Shown here one piece after another: positions 1 through 9,343 of a stretch of DNA of 64,000 nucleotides (positions are counted from its first letter, which is position 1; every line of letters begins with the position of its first letter). The notes beneath the pieces are model-generated. The model was not told the DNA's origin. It searched no databases and worked only from the letters and a program-made list of their open reading frames with translations. This stretch comes from UBA8941 sp963780545 (GTDB lineage: Archaea > Thermoproteota > Bathyarchaeia > TCS64): positions 1 through 64,000 of the forward strand of contig CAWACK010000021.1 of assembly GCA_963780545.1 (NCBI GenBank), written 5' to 3'. Both the position numbers and the translations under genes were made by a program.

Positions 1-200
1 GGGTTGTGAATAATAGGGGTAAGAAGCAGATCTAAGAGGGGGAAGCTGGTTTCCGTAGATTTATTGTAGATATCGATGTTCGCATACATTTGTGTTCGAA
101 GAATTACAATTGTAAACATCCACTATTAATAGAAAACAAACTCTAACAACTACATGCTCGCGAATGCAAGACGCGAAGCATCAAAAGAAAACTAACAAGT
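1..200. other. Left-edge sequence without a recognisable gene
   Basis: AT-rich leader before the first gene. I see stop codons in all frames and no RNA gene. It may hold the promoter of the gene starting near 201 and the end of something outside the window. Confidence 0.4.
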
Positions 201-506
201 GTGTCTGAAATGAAGTATGTATGGCACTGGGATTGGAGTATAGAGGACTTCGACAGGGAGATGGAGCTTAGCCAGAAGTTCGAAAAAGCGATGAAGGAGG
301 ATCCGAAACAGTTTCCAAAGATGCTCACGAATACGATGTTCACTGATAGGGGTAAGGGGTTCAGGATCATCGAGGCGGAGAACGAGCAGCAGATTGCCAA
401 CCTCATCGTGTTCTGGTGGCCGACAGAGGATTGGTGGCTCGAGGTGGTTCTTGAGAGCCAGGGTGAGGCTTTCCAGAAAGCTATGAAGAAGTTTCCATTG
501 AAATAA
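201..506 (+). CDS. Small DUF3303-like alpha/beta protein
   Basis: A 101-residue soluble protein of no assigned function. It opens with the pattern Lys-Tyr-Val-Trp-His-Trp and has a later 'GKGFRIIEAENEQQIANL' stretch followed by a Trp-rich strand. This layout is typical of small dimeric ferredoxin-like alpha/beta barrels such as DUF3303. No catalytic residues can be named. The reading frame opens with GTG at 201; an in-frame ATG at 210 is an equally possible start. It stands alone, followed by about 230 bases with a gene remnant. The family assignment rests on pattern only. Confidence 0.6.
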   Translation: MSEMKYVWHWDWSIEDFDREMELSQKFEKAMKEDPKQFPKMLTNTMFTDRGKGFRIIEAENEQQIANLIVFWWPTEDWWLEVVLESQGEAFQKAMKKFPLK

Positions 507-612
507 AATTATTGCATGCAAGCTTCGATTCCTTTTTCTATCCAGTAAATGCAGAAGCATCTGACGCAGCAAACGAGCCGAAGATTCGGATACTTGTCAA
601 AAGAATAGAATA

Positions 613-678
613 GGGCTTTCAGAGGTCAGCGTATTTCTAATCAAGGCTGCATTGGAGTGGCTTAAGGAGACGCTATAA
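613..678 (+). pseudogene. C-terminal remnant of an alpha/beta hydrolase
   Basis: Reading from 613 to the TAA at 676-678 gives a peptide containing 'LIKAALEWLKETL'. It closely matches the last residues of the hydrolase just downstream ('LIKAVLDWLRVSL', ending at 1497). No body of a hydrolase precedes it within the 100 bases back to the gene at 201-506. It looks like the surviving tail of a former tandem copy. Confidence 0.55.
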
Positions 679-740
679 CTCTCTAAGCGGACCACAACAC
701 TCCGAGCGGTTAGCTTAAGAAGGATGTAGAAGAATATGCT

Positions 741-1497
741 ATGGTTCCTTTGAGCATAGTCGTTGAAAACGTCTCCTTCCCAAGCGAGGGAAACACATTA
801 CTAGGGAGAATCTACCGGCCAGCACCAGAGGGGAAATACCCCGCCGTCGTCGTCTGCCACGCTTACCCGGGTGACACGAAGAACATGGACCTCGCCGAGG
901 AACTCGCTCTTAAAGGCATAGTGACGCTGATTTTTTACTACCAAGGCGCCTGGGGGAGTAAGGGAGTATACAGGTTCACAAAGTTGGAGCTGAACACTAG
1001 AGATGCAGTTGCATTTCTTAGGGAACTGCCTTGCGTCAACCGGATCGCGTAGGCCTCGTTAGTCATAGTATGGGGGCGTTACCACAGACTAAGAGGATGA
1101 GCCTTGACCCGACTATAAAGACAGGAGTCATGATGGCACCTGTATCGGACATCGGCCTCTGGACGGGGGGGGACACGTTGGAGACTGTGGTGAGGAGCTT
1201 CATCGAGTCGGCGAAGGGAAAGCTCGAGGGGATGACGCCTGATCAAGTTCGCGCCGACCTCAGGGAGGTAACGGAGATGGGAAACCCCGTGAAATTAATC
1301 GGCGAGGTGAGGGCCCCAATCATAATGTTGGTGGGTACGTCGGATGAGGTGACACCGCCAGAGCTCTGCAAGATCCTTACGATAAGGCGAGGGAGCCAAA
1401 GAAGTGGGTCTTAATCGAGGGAGCGGACCACAGCTTCTCAGAGCACAGGATTCCCCTGATCAAGGCTGTCCTTGACTGGCTTAGGGTTAGCCTCTAG
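741..1497 (+). pseudogene. Alpha/beta hydrolase (dienelactone hydrolase-like), two frameshifts
   Basis: Three successive frames join into one hydrolase of about 250 residues. The first (ATG 741 to about 1040) carries the 'VVVCHAYPGDTKN' oxyanion region. The second (to about 1372) carries the nucleophile elbow 'SHSMG' and a strand with 'LVGTSDEVTPPE' holding the acidic residue. The third (to TAG at 1495-1497) carries 'EGADHSF' with the catalytic His. Restoring one C near 1040 (CC to CCC) and one G near 1372 gives a continuous protein, so the gene may be intact in the organism and broken only in this sequence. It has a degraded tail copy just upstream. Confidence 0.7.
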
Positions 1498-1538
1498 TCA
1501 CCGAACCCTTTTTCCGTCTTCAGTGTTCAAGTTTCTGG

Positions 1539-2203
1539 ATGCCGATTCATGGTGGAAACCTTCGAAGCTTCCTATTGAGGCTTCCATCTCTCTACTTCGG
1601 CCTGTTTCTCTTTGCTGCTGGGCAGGTTACAAATCTCTACTCAGGACTTGGGATGAACCCTTGGGGGGTTTTCCACGTGGGAGTATCAGTTCTGAGTGGG
1701 TTAACTTTGGGTCAAGTAAGCCAGATCGTAGGGTTAGTTGTGCTTCTGCTTGGGTGGGCGCTTGGGTTCCCGCCTGGCTTTGGGACTGTTATGAATATGT
1801 ACTTCGTCGGCTACTTCACGGACCTGATTATAAACCTGAACCTTGTGCCGAAGCCTACCGACCAATAAGTCAAACTGTAATGCTACTTTTGAGCGTGGTA
1901 TTTGTGGGTGTAGGGACCCTCTTCTATATGAGGGTTCAGCTGGGGGCGGGGCCACGGGATGGACTTATGGTGGGACTTGTAAGGCAACTAGATAGGCCAG
2001 TTTGGCTGGTACGTGGAAGTATAGAGGTCAGTGTTCTCATCCTCGGGTACTTCCTTGGGGGGCCAGTCGGCATCGGCACGGTAGTGACGGCTCTGAGTAT
2101 CGGTTACGCCGTCCAGTACTCCTTTAAGCTAGGTAATTTCGAGGGTAAGTCGCCTCAGATGAATCTCTGGGAACTATACGGCTACCTTCAGGGTAAAGAC
2201 TAG
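1539..2203 (+). pseudogene. YczE-type integral membrane protein, one frameshift
   Basis: A hydrophobic protein of about 220 residues with repeated helices. It has the two halves typical of the YczE family: 'GLGMNPWGVFHVGVS' in the first half and 'LGAGPRDGLMVGLVR' with 'GGPVGIGTVVTALSIG' in the second. The first half runs in one frame from ATG 1539 to a TAA near 1868; the second continues in another frame to 2203. Adding one C to the CC at about 1862 fuses them cleanly. Function in this family is unknown, though some members are linked to efflux or transport. The frameshift is probably a sequence error. Confidence 0.7.
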
Positions 2204-2312
2204 AATTTAACTCATGAAATGCGTGGTTCTACACCAAATTTCTAAAATTTTCTCTAAATACTTTCTCTATTTTTATTAATGAATTAAGTCTACCATTGAT
2301 ACGGTGTTATTC

Positions 2313-2642
2313 ATGATCTACGAGTGGCGTGTTTACGAGGCCATCTCCGGCCGCATGGATGCTCTTAACGAGCGCTTCGCTAAGGTAACCCTCAAGTACT
2401 TCGAGAAGCACGGCATCAAAGTGATTGGATTTTGGACAGCAATCATAGGCACAAGCAACGTTCTCTACTATATGCTCGCCTATGAGGACCTCGCCCATAG
2501 GGAGAGAGCTTGGAACGCCTTCTCTACGGACCCGGGCTGGGTAAAGGCACGAACCGAAACGGAGCAGAGAGCCGGAGGTCCCCTAACTGAGAGAATCACT
2601 AACATGATCCTAAGACCAACAGACTACTCACCTTTGAAATAG
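2313..2642 (+). CDS. NIPSNAP-family protein
   Basis: A 109-residue protein starting 'MIYEWRVYEAISGRMDALN', the usual opening of NIPSNAP domains, and with the 'YMLAYEDLAHRERAWNAF' core found in that family. These are small ferredoxin-like folds of unclear role, often near catabolic enzymes. A GTG at 2304 is also in frame, but the ATG at 2313 fits the family start better. A T-rich stretch resembling a TATA region lies at about 2260-2280. Confidence 0.7.
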   Translation: MIYEWRVYEAISGRMDALNERFAKVTLKYFEKHGIKVIGFWTAIIGTSNVLYYMLAYEDLAHRERAWNAFSTDPGWVKARTETEQRAGGPLTERITNMILRPTDYSPLK

Positions 2643-2708
2643 AGACAAAAACGCACCCGACTCCTCATATTTTATTTTTCCTACTTATTATCGTGGAAGT
2701 TGGTGTAG

Positions 2709-4193
2709 TTACGGGAGCATGTTGGATTCCGCTATTCGCCTGAAGACCTCAGCCGACGCCTTAGATGTTCTCCTCTTCGTCACCGAATCAACCGAGTACA
2801 ACCCAAACCGTGCCTTGTATCCGCTAGACCACTCGAGGTTATCTACGAGACTCCAGTGGAAGTAGCCACGCACAGGAACGCCGTCGAGTTCTATCGCTCT
2901 CTGAATCGCTTCCAGGTGCCCCAAAAGATATCTCTCCCTTATCGAGTCCTTCAAGTCCGCTATACCGTTCTCTGTTATGTAGATTGGCCTCCTGTATCGA
3001 GTGTATGCCCAATCGCAGACCCAACGCAACCCCTCCGAATAAGTGTCGAAGCCTACGTCGCTGGGATCTACTGCCGGTGCAAAGTCAAAGTCGAGGCGCG
3101 GATCACCCCCTTTCGCCACATGGATAACCCGCCTCCTCATGTAGTAGTTGATCCCTAACCAGTCACAGCCCTTTACGAGGTTAGGCAACATCTTATTCCC
3201 CTCGACCAGCCCGTCTACATTCATATCATAGTCGCCGCGGAACACGGCGTTTAGACTCCACTCGTTGAAGAGGTAGTCGTTGAACAGGGTTGCCTTAACA
3301 TCGGCCTCGCTCGAAGGATCCGCTGGCTCATGATAGTGGAGTACAGCCACTATCCCTACTCTGGAGGGACCAAAGGATCCGGCAGAGGTTCGGTCCCACC
3401 TTTTAACCTGCTCATAAGCCAACCCATGAGCCATAGAGAGATGTTTCATCGCTACCATGAATGACTCAAAGTCATTCAGTCCCGGTGGAAACTCACCTCC
3501 ATCCAAAAATCCATGATCCGAAACTATTTTCACCTCATTGATCGTCGCCCAAAGATCCACCAAGTCCCCGAATGCATAGGCTGCATAGGCACAATACTTT
3601 GCGAACTCCACCATAGTTCCCTCGTCAAGCCATCCTCTCTTCCCTTCCGGTGCAACCCCATCGCGAGTCGCGATCGGGTCATGTAGCCAGAGCGGGATAG
3701 GCCAATGGTATAGCGTCACCATCGGCTCCAGTCCCGACCTCCTGCACTCGGAGATGATCTGTCTATACCTCCTGGCCACAGCTTTATCCGTTAGCTTAAC
3801 AAGCTCACGCATCGCTCGCTCGTCAACCCATACCTTCTCGATATTACCGTGTATATCCCGGTGAACCTCCACTGATACATTCTCAGTCGACGTGGGGAAG
3901 ATTCTGGACCAATCTAGGCTCATCCTGAAGGCGTTGCACCCCATACTCTGAGCCAACTTGAAGTCACCTCTGTATAGCTCCCAGAATCCGGGACCTTCCT
4001 CGGGCAAATCCCCGCTTACCCAGCCTCTCCGCTTGTTCTCAGCGTCGTGTACCCAAGCCCACCAATCAGACCGATCAGCGTTCCCACCTCGCCCCATCTC
4101 GACTTGAAACGAGGAGACGGCTACACCCCAAAGGAACCCCTCAGGAAAATCGCCACCCAAGACCCATCGATCTCCATTTATCATCATAGGCAT
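2709..4193 (-). CDS. Family 1 beta-glycosidase (LacS-like)
   Basis: A 494-residue TIM-barrel glycosidase of GH1, close to the usual length of archaeal beta-glycosidases. Visible features are the N-terminal 'GFLWGVAVSSFQVE', the acid/base glutamate in 'ATINEV' (about E220; most family members have NEP) and the nucleophile glutamate in 'YITENG' (about E408). 'YFHWSLVDNLEWSSGY' near the C-terminus lines the aglycone side. No signal peptide, so it is cytosolic and probably cleaves beta-linked disaccharides or glycosides taken up by the cell. Substrate cannot be read from sequence. It is divergent from the deiminase-like gene at 4277. Confidence 0.93.
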   Translation of the reverse strand: MPMMINGDRWVLGGDFPEGFLWGVAVSSFQVEMGRGGNADRSDWWAWVHDAENKRRGWVSGDLPEEGPGFWELYRGDFKLAQSMGCNAFRMSLDWSRIFPTSTENVSVEVHRDIHGNIEKVWVDERAMRELVKLTDKAVARRYRQIISECRRSGLEPMVTLYHWPIPLWLHDPIATRDGVAPEGKRGWLDEGTMVEFAKYCAYAAYAFGDLVDLWATINEVKIVSDHGFLDGGEFPPGLNDFESFMVAMKHLSMAHGLAYEQVKRWDRTSAGSFGPSRVGIVAVLHYHEPADPSSEADVKATLFNDYLFNEWSLNAVFRGDYDMNVDGLVEGNKMLPNLVKGCDWLGINYYMRRRVIHVAKGGDPRLDFDFAPAVDPSDVGFDTYSEGLRWVCDWAYTRYRRPIYITENGIADLKDSIRERYLLGHLEAIQRAIELDGVPVRGYFHWSLVDNLEWSSGYKARFGLYSVDSVTKRRTSKASAEVFRRIAESNMLP

Positions 4194-4276
4194 TTAACAC
4201 AAGCGAGTCGGTAAAGCAATCAAAATCGTGTGGGGTCAGGTTAACGTTTTATCCATCCTAGTACCGTCCTAAACCT

Positions 4277-5206
4277 ATGCCTGAATTCGGAGTTAACCAC
4301 GAATCCGGCGATTTGAAGCGTGTCCTCGTTCACCACCCAGGCAACGAGCTCGACCTCGCAAACCGGGATCCAGCGACTCACCACTTCGACTGCGCCGTCG
4401 ATATTAAGCGGTTTCAGAACGATCACCGCATGCTCATGGATGCCCTCACTGAGGCTGGCGTAGAGGTTCTAGACGTCGGCACACTACTAGCCGACAAACC
4501 CACCATGACGAAACAGATCACCCAAGCCCCCAACCTAGTATTCACCAGAGACTCAAGCACAGTAACAGAGGCCGGCGCCATCCTCTTCCGCATGGGCCTC
4601 CCCAGCAGACGCGTGGAGACGCCAATAATACGCGCCGCCCACGAAGCCGCCGGGACCCCCATCGCCCATCAGCTCAAGGAACCCGAAACCTTTGAGGGCG
4701 GAGGCTTCGCTCTCCTAGAAGGACGAGTAGCCGTTGCTGGCCTCTGCGACCGCGCTACCCAGGGAGCCCTCAACGACCTCGGCGACTTCCTCCTTAACGA
4801 ACAGATCGTCGACCAGTTCATCCAACTCAACATGCCCAAGGGATACATTCACATAGACGGTGAATTCGCTGAGCTCCCCGGCAAACGCGCAATAGCCCAC
4901 CGCGTCTCCCTAGAGGAGAACCCTGCCACATTCCGAACACGCACAGAGGCCTGGGAAGGCAGCTTCCTCGAATGGCTCGTTGATGACAACTACGACATAA
5001 TCGAGATCACCGACAAAGAGTGCCTCGACATGGCCGCTAACTTCCTAACAGTCCACGAAGACCTCTGCATCCACTACACTGGCAACCCACGCGTCATGCA
5101 GGAGGCCAGAAATCGCGGCATAGAAGTCGTCCAGATCCCGGGAGACGAGATGCGACTAGGCTGCGGCGGCATTCATTGCATGACATGCCCAGTTCTAAGA
5201 GTCTAA
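4277..5206 (+). CDS. Arginine deiminase / amidinotransferase family enzyme
   Basis: A 309-residue guanidine-modifying enzyme. Motifs in order: 'NLVFTRDSS' (substrate carboxylate region), 'FEGGGF', 'YIHIDGEF' with the catalytic His, and the nucleophile Cys in 'GCGGIHCMTCP' near the C-terminus, much like the GGxxCMT/S motif of arginine deiminases. It is about 100 residues shorter than bacterial arginine deiminase because the helical insert is missing, so a related activity such as dimethylarginine hydrolysis remains possible. Start ATG 4277. Divergent from the GH1 gene; no arginine-fermentation partners are nearby. Confidence 0.8.
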   Translation: MPEFGVNHESGDLKRVLVHHPGNELDLANRDPATHHFDCAVDIKRFQNDHRMLMDALTEAGVEVLDVGTLLADKPTMTKQITQAPNLVFTRDSSTVTEAGAILFRMGLPSRRVETPIIRAAHEAAGTPIAHQLKEPETFEGGGFALLEGRVAVAGLCDRATQGALNDLGDFLLNEQIVDQFIQLNMPKGYIHIDGEFAELPGKRAIAHRVSLEENPATFRTRTEAWEGSFLEWLVDDNYDIIEITDKECLDMAANFLTVHEDLCIHYTGNPRVMQEARNRGIEVVQIPGDEMRLGCGGIHCMTCPVLRV

Positions 5207-5409
5207 ACAATCCCAACAGATTATTGAACAAGAATTCTCTATAATACATTCTGCATCAATTTATACCTAATTTGGTTTTAATTCTGAAAAACTTTTAAAA
5301 CAAAAATATAAACAGCCTCATAACGGGGTAGAACGACACGGAGACACCTCAATTCACAAGCACATCGCAAAAATTTGAGCCAAACAGGGTACACCGCGGG
5401 ATCAGCACA

Positions 5410-5526
5410 GTGGGAAACCGACCCAACATCAATCTCTACCAGAGACTCGATGTAGCCCACGTGAAGATCAGTGACGAGGTGATCATCTCCAAAGAGAGAG
5501 ACGGAATCGTAATCTATCCCATCTAA
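5410..5526 (+). CDS. Possible 38-residue small protein
   Basis: A GTG-started frame ending in TAA at 5524-5526, with a coding-like peptide (contains 'VKISDEVIISKERDGIVIY'). It sits 21 bases before the zinc-ribbon gene on the same strand and could form an operon with it. I recognise no family, and the frame is open further upstream without a clear start, so this is tentative. Confidence 0.25.
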   Translation: MGNRPNINLYQRLDVAHVKISDEVIISKERDGIVIYPI

Positions 5527-5547
5527 ATCATGCGGGAAAGTTAGTCT

Positions 5548-5706
5548 ATGAACAAAAGAGAAGTAACCTGCACACACTGTGGTCACAGATGGGAGACACA
5601 GGCCCCATTCAGCGAAACCATGTGCCCAAACTGCCACCAGAGAACCCGCATCGATCCCCCGACGGAAGGAAGAAAGGTCGAAGGACCGATCGCGAAAGCC
5701 TCTTGA
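5548..5706 (+). CDS. Small zinc-ribbon protein
   Basis: A 52-residue protein from ATG 5548 to TGA 5704-5706. It has two Cys pairs, 'CTHCGHRW' (Cys 8 and 11) and 'CPNCHQR' (Cys 26 and 29), the spacing of a single zinc ribbon. The tail is short and charged. Such isolated ribbons in archaea are usually of unknown function and may bind nucleic acid or a protein partner. A long antisense frame over this region looks like a shadow. Confidence 0.65.
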   Translation: MNKREVTCTHCGHRWETQAPFSETMCPNCHQRTRIDPPTEGRKVEGPIAKAS

Positions 5707-5914
5707 AGCATGAGTTTTCTCATCGATCGAGTTTCTCAATTTTTAATTATTAAACAAATCCGATAGTTTGCTTAGTGTCGTTTATCTACGCATCCAATAT
5801 ACACGCGATCGAGTGAAGGACCAGGAACTATGGGAAGGTAATTGCGTACTCTCACCTAAGCATAGGGAAGAGCAAAACCTCGAAATGTGACTTCAAATCG
5901 ATAGTTTGTGAAAC

Positions 5915-6523
5915 TCAGTTTTTAGTGGAGGGGATCGTCGCAATCTTCGCTTTCCAGCCTCGCGGCCGTGTCCCATCTATCCCCATTCCACCTCCCATAA
6001 GCAACACATCCTCGACTGGCTGGAAGCGCGTCGACACCGCCCAAATCACTTGCCTAACATCCCCCGCATCGACATCCTCATCCACGCATATCGTTAGACT
6101 GCCGATTTCAATGGCCTCACTAAGAATAGCCTTCGCATCTGATCCGGCGGATACCTTGAGGACCCTGAGTCGAGCATCCTCGAGGGGATATGTAACCCCA
6201 GAGACACCGAGCTTCTTGAGTCTCCTCTGGAGATTTGGGTCAATTTTAATGACAGCCTTCTTCGCTCCGGTCGCGTCTATCAGCATCTTCGATGAAACAC
6301 CCTCCTCAGCTGAGGAAGGGTCGAGTCTATGGCTGAAAACACCGTTGAGGAACTCAATATCAGAGCCCCTCACCATATCGCACCTGTCAGCGATTGCGCC
6401 GAGCCCAGCACCCAGATCCGAGATGTCCACATCGTCCGGAAACACCGCTGCTAACTTGATGTAAGGGTCGAGTCCCATAACGAGCATAGCGACCTGTTTC
6501 GCTAATCCTGGGATCTCAGCCAT
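5915..6523 (-). CDS. UbiD-family decarboxylase, C-terminal part
   Basis: Continues the UbiD gene at 6516-7568 in the next frame. The two frames overlap by eight bases at 'ATGGCTGA'. Residues 14-85 match the UbiD C-terminal domain ('MGLDPYIKLAAVFPDDVDI', then 'SSKMLIDAT'). Residues about 128-180 resemble the same domain again ('CVDEDVDAGDVRQVIWAVST'), so the domain may be duplicated. Removing one base from the GG near 6531 would fuse both parts into one protein of about 550 residues, the usual arrangement being a single chain. Either a sequence error or a genuinely split enzyme. Confidence 0.75.
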   Translation of the reverse strand: MAEIPGLAKQVAMLVMGLDPYIKLAAVFPDDVDISDLGAGLGAIADRCDMVRGSDIEFLNGVFSHRLDPSSAEEGVSSKMLIDATGAKKAVIKIDPNLQRRLKKLGVSGVTYPLEDARLRVLKVSAGSDAKAILSEAIEIGSLTICVDEDVDAGDVRQVIWAVSTRFQPVEDVLLMGGGMGIDGTRPRGWKAKIATIPSTKN

Positions 6524-7568
6524 CGCCTTCCTCAGAGAAACAAAGCATGACGTAGTGGGTCCCCGAGACGGGCCACAGTATGTCTCTGATAGCTGGCATT
6601 GGGGCGAAATCCCTCAAAGCGCCATATATCCTCGCCTGCTTTGGCAACCCACTCAGGAGGAGATGCTCATCCGAGTTGCTCGGCATGATCGTTTGGTAGA
6701 TGGCGTCCCGTCGGTGTGTGATGCAGTCCACCTCAAGGATGTTCCGTGTGGATCTGCCGCTGAGATAGCCTGTGTACTCAGTGAAGGGCCCCTCGTCACC
6801 CTCCTCGAGGATTATCCTACCCTCTAACACGATCTCAGCGCGGGCTGGGACGGGTATATCCACTGTCTCACATCGCACAAGTTCCAATGGCTCCCCGAGG
6901 AGCGAACCCCCGACTAGGTATTCCCCAGTGATCTTCGCCGCAGCTGCCATGTAGATAGCCGGATGCGCACCAATGATCACCGCCACATCCAGAGGTCTAC
7001 CCAACGTCTTCACCTTCTCGAAGTAGCTCCACATATTCCCCCGGCTGTGGAGGGTCGTACCAAGCCTATTTTTACCCTTTAACTGCATACGCGCGTAGCT
7101 TAGGTTCACGGTCTCGGGGTGGTCTGGATCACGAGCCACGACCAGTCCGCTTGTGATGTAACGTCCCGCGTCTTGCTCGTAGAACCTGAGAATCGGGATT
7201 GACTCGAGATCGACCTCACCACCTATCTGCTTAACTTCCTTGACTGGCCCATCCCTTACATCTATTGGCGCAACTTTTTTCGCCACCAACTCGTTCCATG
7301 TGGAGTAGAAGTCGAGCCTCGAAGCCATCGACCCCGCCCCCTCCATGGCGAGTTTCAGCCTGTCAAAGTTGCCGAAGACATTAATCAGAGTCGGCATCGA
7401 GAATCCCTCCACTTCCTCAAACAGAAGAGCAGGGTTCCCATGCGTCCTCGCCCCCTCCTCGACCCTCCTAGTCACGTCGTACTCATGACTTACAGGCTTC
7501 CTCACCCTAACGAGCTGCCCAGGTGCCTCGCACTCGACCCTCTTGAGGTACGTCCTGAGGTCGTACAT
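6516..7568 (-). CDS. UbiD-family decarboxylase, N-terminal part
   Basis: A 350-residue N-terminal and core portion of a UbiD-type, prenylated-FMN-dependent (de)carboxylase. It starts 'MYDLRTYLKRVE' and carries the typical 'NLSYARMQLKGKNR' and 'GEYLVGGSLLGEPLELVRC' cofactor-domain segments and the acidic 'EGPFTEYTGYL' stretch of the active site. The chain stops just where the conserved 'AKQVAM' helix should begin, and that helix is in the next gene. The preceding gene on this strand is a ThDP-dependent enzyme 43 bases upstream, so the two probably form an operon. The substrate is unknown; archaeal UbiD proteins act on aromatic acids or on an intermediate of the mevalonate pathway. Confidence 0.88.
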   Translation of the reverse strand: MYDLRTYLKRVECEAPGQLVRVRKPVSHEYDVTRRVEEGARTHGNPALLFEEVEGFSMPTLINVFGNFDRLKLAMEGAGSMASRLDFYSTWNELVAKKVAPIDVRDGPVKEVKQIGGEVDLESIPILRFYEQDAGRYITSGLVVARDPDHPETVNLSYARMQLKGKNRLGTTLHSRGNMWSYFEKVKTLGRPLDVAVIIGAHPAIYMAAAAKITGEYLVGGSLLGEPLELVRCETVDIPVPARAEIVLEGRIILEEGDEGPFTEYTGYLSGRSTRNILEVDCITHRRDAIYQTIMPSNSDEHLLLSGLPKQARIYGALRDFAPMPAIRDILWPVSGTHYVMLCFSEEGDG

Positions 7569-7611
7569 ACATCAGAATGAGTTGAAACACGATAAAAGAT
7601 CGACCCGCATA

Positions 7612-9300
7612 CTATTTGAATAGCTCCGGCTGGAACTCCTTGAAGCCTTCTGGGAAATCCCAGGGGTCAACTACGAACTCGACCATTGCGGGGACGCCTC
7701 GCTCATTCTCCTTCTTCGCTCTCCTCAAAGCCTTCTTAATATCCTCGGGTTCTGTTACCCGGGTTCCGAAACACCCTGAGGCCTCCGCTATCTTAACGAA
7801 ATCTGGCTGCACCTCAAAGTCGACAGCAATGTACCTTTCCCGATTAGCCCTCTCGTGGAGCTTTATCCAGCCTAGACTGAAGTTGTTGAGAACCACCCAG
7901 GTCACGGGTGCATTATATTGGACCGCTGTGGGCATCTCCTTCATGAACATCTGGAAAGCACCATCGCCCGTCGTGCAGACGACCGGTCTCCCAGGAGCTG
8001 CAAGCTTCGCCCCAATACATCCGGCGACGGCGAGACCCATGCAGGTCTGCTCAGCTGGCGCAACGCAGCCGTCCAGGGCGCCAACTGCCCAATAGGGCCA
8101 ATAGTAGCTCCAGAGGTCCTGACTCCCATTCTCGTTGACAAGCACTGTCTTAGCCCCGAAAACCCTGCATGCCTCGTACACGACCCTCTTAGTTTTAATG
8201 GGTTTCGTGGCGTCCCTGCACTCTTCGTCGACGTCGACCATATAGGCGGCGGTTGCCTCCACCATCGTCTTGACCCTAGGCATCTTAGAGAGGGGTATTC
8301 TTTTCACCCTGCTTTTTGTATAGGTGAAAAGATCCTGGAGGAAAAGCTTCGCATCCCCGACGACAGGCACAGTTGGCTGAAAGTTGCGCCCCAGCTCAGA
8401 GGAGTCGATGTCGACTTGAATTAGGGCAGCGCCCTGTGGGTAGTAACGCCATGCTGCGGTCTGGAACTCCTCATTTCTGCTTCCGATGGAGATCACCAGG
8501 TCCGCGGTTTGATACGCATCGCGGCTCAGCCTTGTCCTGTAGAGGCCAACCTGACCAAGGGCAAGCGGGTGGTTCTCGGGGATTACACCCCTACCGCTAG
8601 GAGTAGTGACCACGGGAGCGCCGAAGAGTTCCGCCAACTTAACTAGCTCCGCTGAACAACCGCTGTATAGTGCGCCCCCGCCTGCGACTATCACCGGCCT
8701 CTGAGCTACGAGAAGTAGCTCAGCAGCACGCTTTACGGCCTCTGCATCTGGCCTTACCCGGGTGAAGGGAATCGAGGAAATGTAATTTGTCTCCTTTGTC
8801 ATCACCTGACCGACGTCGAAGGGTACCTCAAGATAGACGGGTCCCGGTTTCCCGTTCACAACTAGTGTAAAGGCACGTCTCAAGGCCCATGAGGCACGAT
8901 CCGCCTGAGGTATTCTGAAGCCCCACTTTGTTATTCCACGGAAGACCTCCAACTGTGGTGCCTCTTGGAAAACTCCCTCCCCCTCGTGACTAAGCGCTGC
9001 TGATCCCCCAAGAGCGATCATCGGCACACAGCCACTCCAGGCCTCGAGCACACCTGATACAAGGTTGGAGACCCCTGGGCCAGGGCTTGCGAAGCAAACC
9101 CCGGGTCTACGCTTAATTTTACCATAAGCGTAGGCCATGAAGGCACCGGAGGCCTCATGGCGCACAAGCACCGGCTCAATATCCGAGTCGTAGAGAGAAT
9201 CATAGAGGGCATCTGGATGCCCTGGCAGACCAAATATATGGCCCACTCCCTCCTGTCTTAAGCCATCGACTAGGACGTCCCAGCAGCGTTTCTCAACCAA
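7612..9300 (-). CDS. ThDP-dependent acetolactate synthase-like enzyme
   Basis: A 562-residue three-domain ThDP enzyme of the IlvB/POX/oxalyl-CoA decarboxylase group. The catalytic glutamate is in 'RHEASGAFMAYAYG'. The ThDP-binding motif starts 'GDGAF' and ends 'VLNN' about 25 residues later. No small regulatory ilvN-like subunit and no branched-chain genes lie nearby, and the neighbour is UbiD, so a decarboxylase or lyase role is as likely as acetolactate synthesis. The start is TTG at 9300 (the preceding codon ATT is not a usual start). The substrate is not deducible from the sequence. Confidence 0.85.
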   Translation of the reverse strand: MVEKRCWDVLVDGLRQEGVGHIFGLPGHPDALYDSLYDSDIEPVLVRHEASGAFMAYAYGKIKRRPGVCFASPGPGVSNLVSGVLEAWSGCVPMIALGGSAALSHEGEGVFQEAPQLEVFRGITKWGFRIPQADRASWALRRAFTLVVNGKPGPVYLEVPFDVGQVMTKETNYISSIPFTRVRPDAEAVKRAAELLLVAQRPVIVAGGGALYSGCSAELVKLAELFGAPVVTTPSGRGVIPENHPLALGQVGLYRTRLSRDAYQTADLVISIGSRNEEFQTAAWRYYPQGAALIQVDIDSSELGRNFQPTVPVVGDAKLFLQDLFTYTKSRVKRIPLSKMPRVKTMVEATAAYMVDVDEECRDATKPIKTKRVVYEACRVFGAKTVLVNENGSQDLWSYYWPYWAVGALDGCVAPAEQTCMGLAVAGCIGAKLAAPGRPVVCTTGDGAFQMFMKEMPTAVQYNAPVTWVVLNNFSLGWIKLHERANRERYIAVDFEVQPDFVKIAEASGCFGTRVTEPEDIKKALRRAKKENERGVPAMVEFVVDPWDFPEGFKEFQPELFK

Positions 9301-9343
9301 AATGTTGACCTTATGAAAGGATCACTAGATGCATTGATAAAAC

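Noticed and set aside
5278..5739. 153-residue open frame on the minus strand
   Set aside because: It covers the plus-strand zinc-ribbon gene, which has clean Cys motifs, and its own protein lacks any recognisable pattern. Treated as a shadow.
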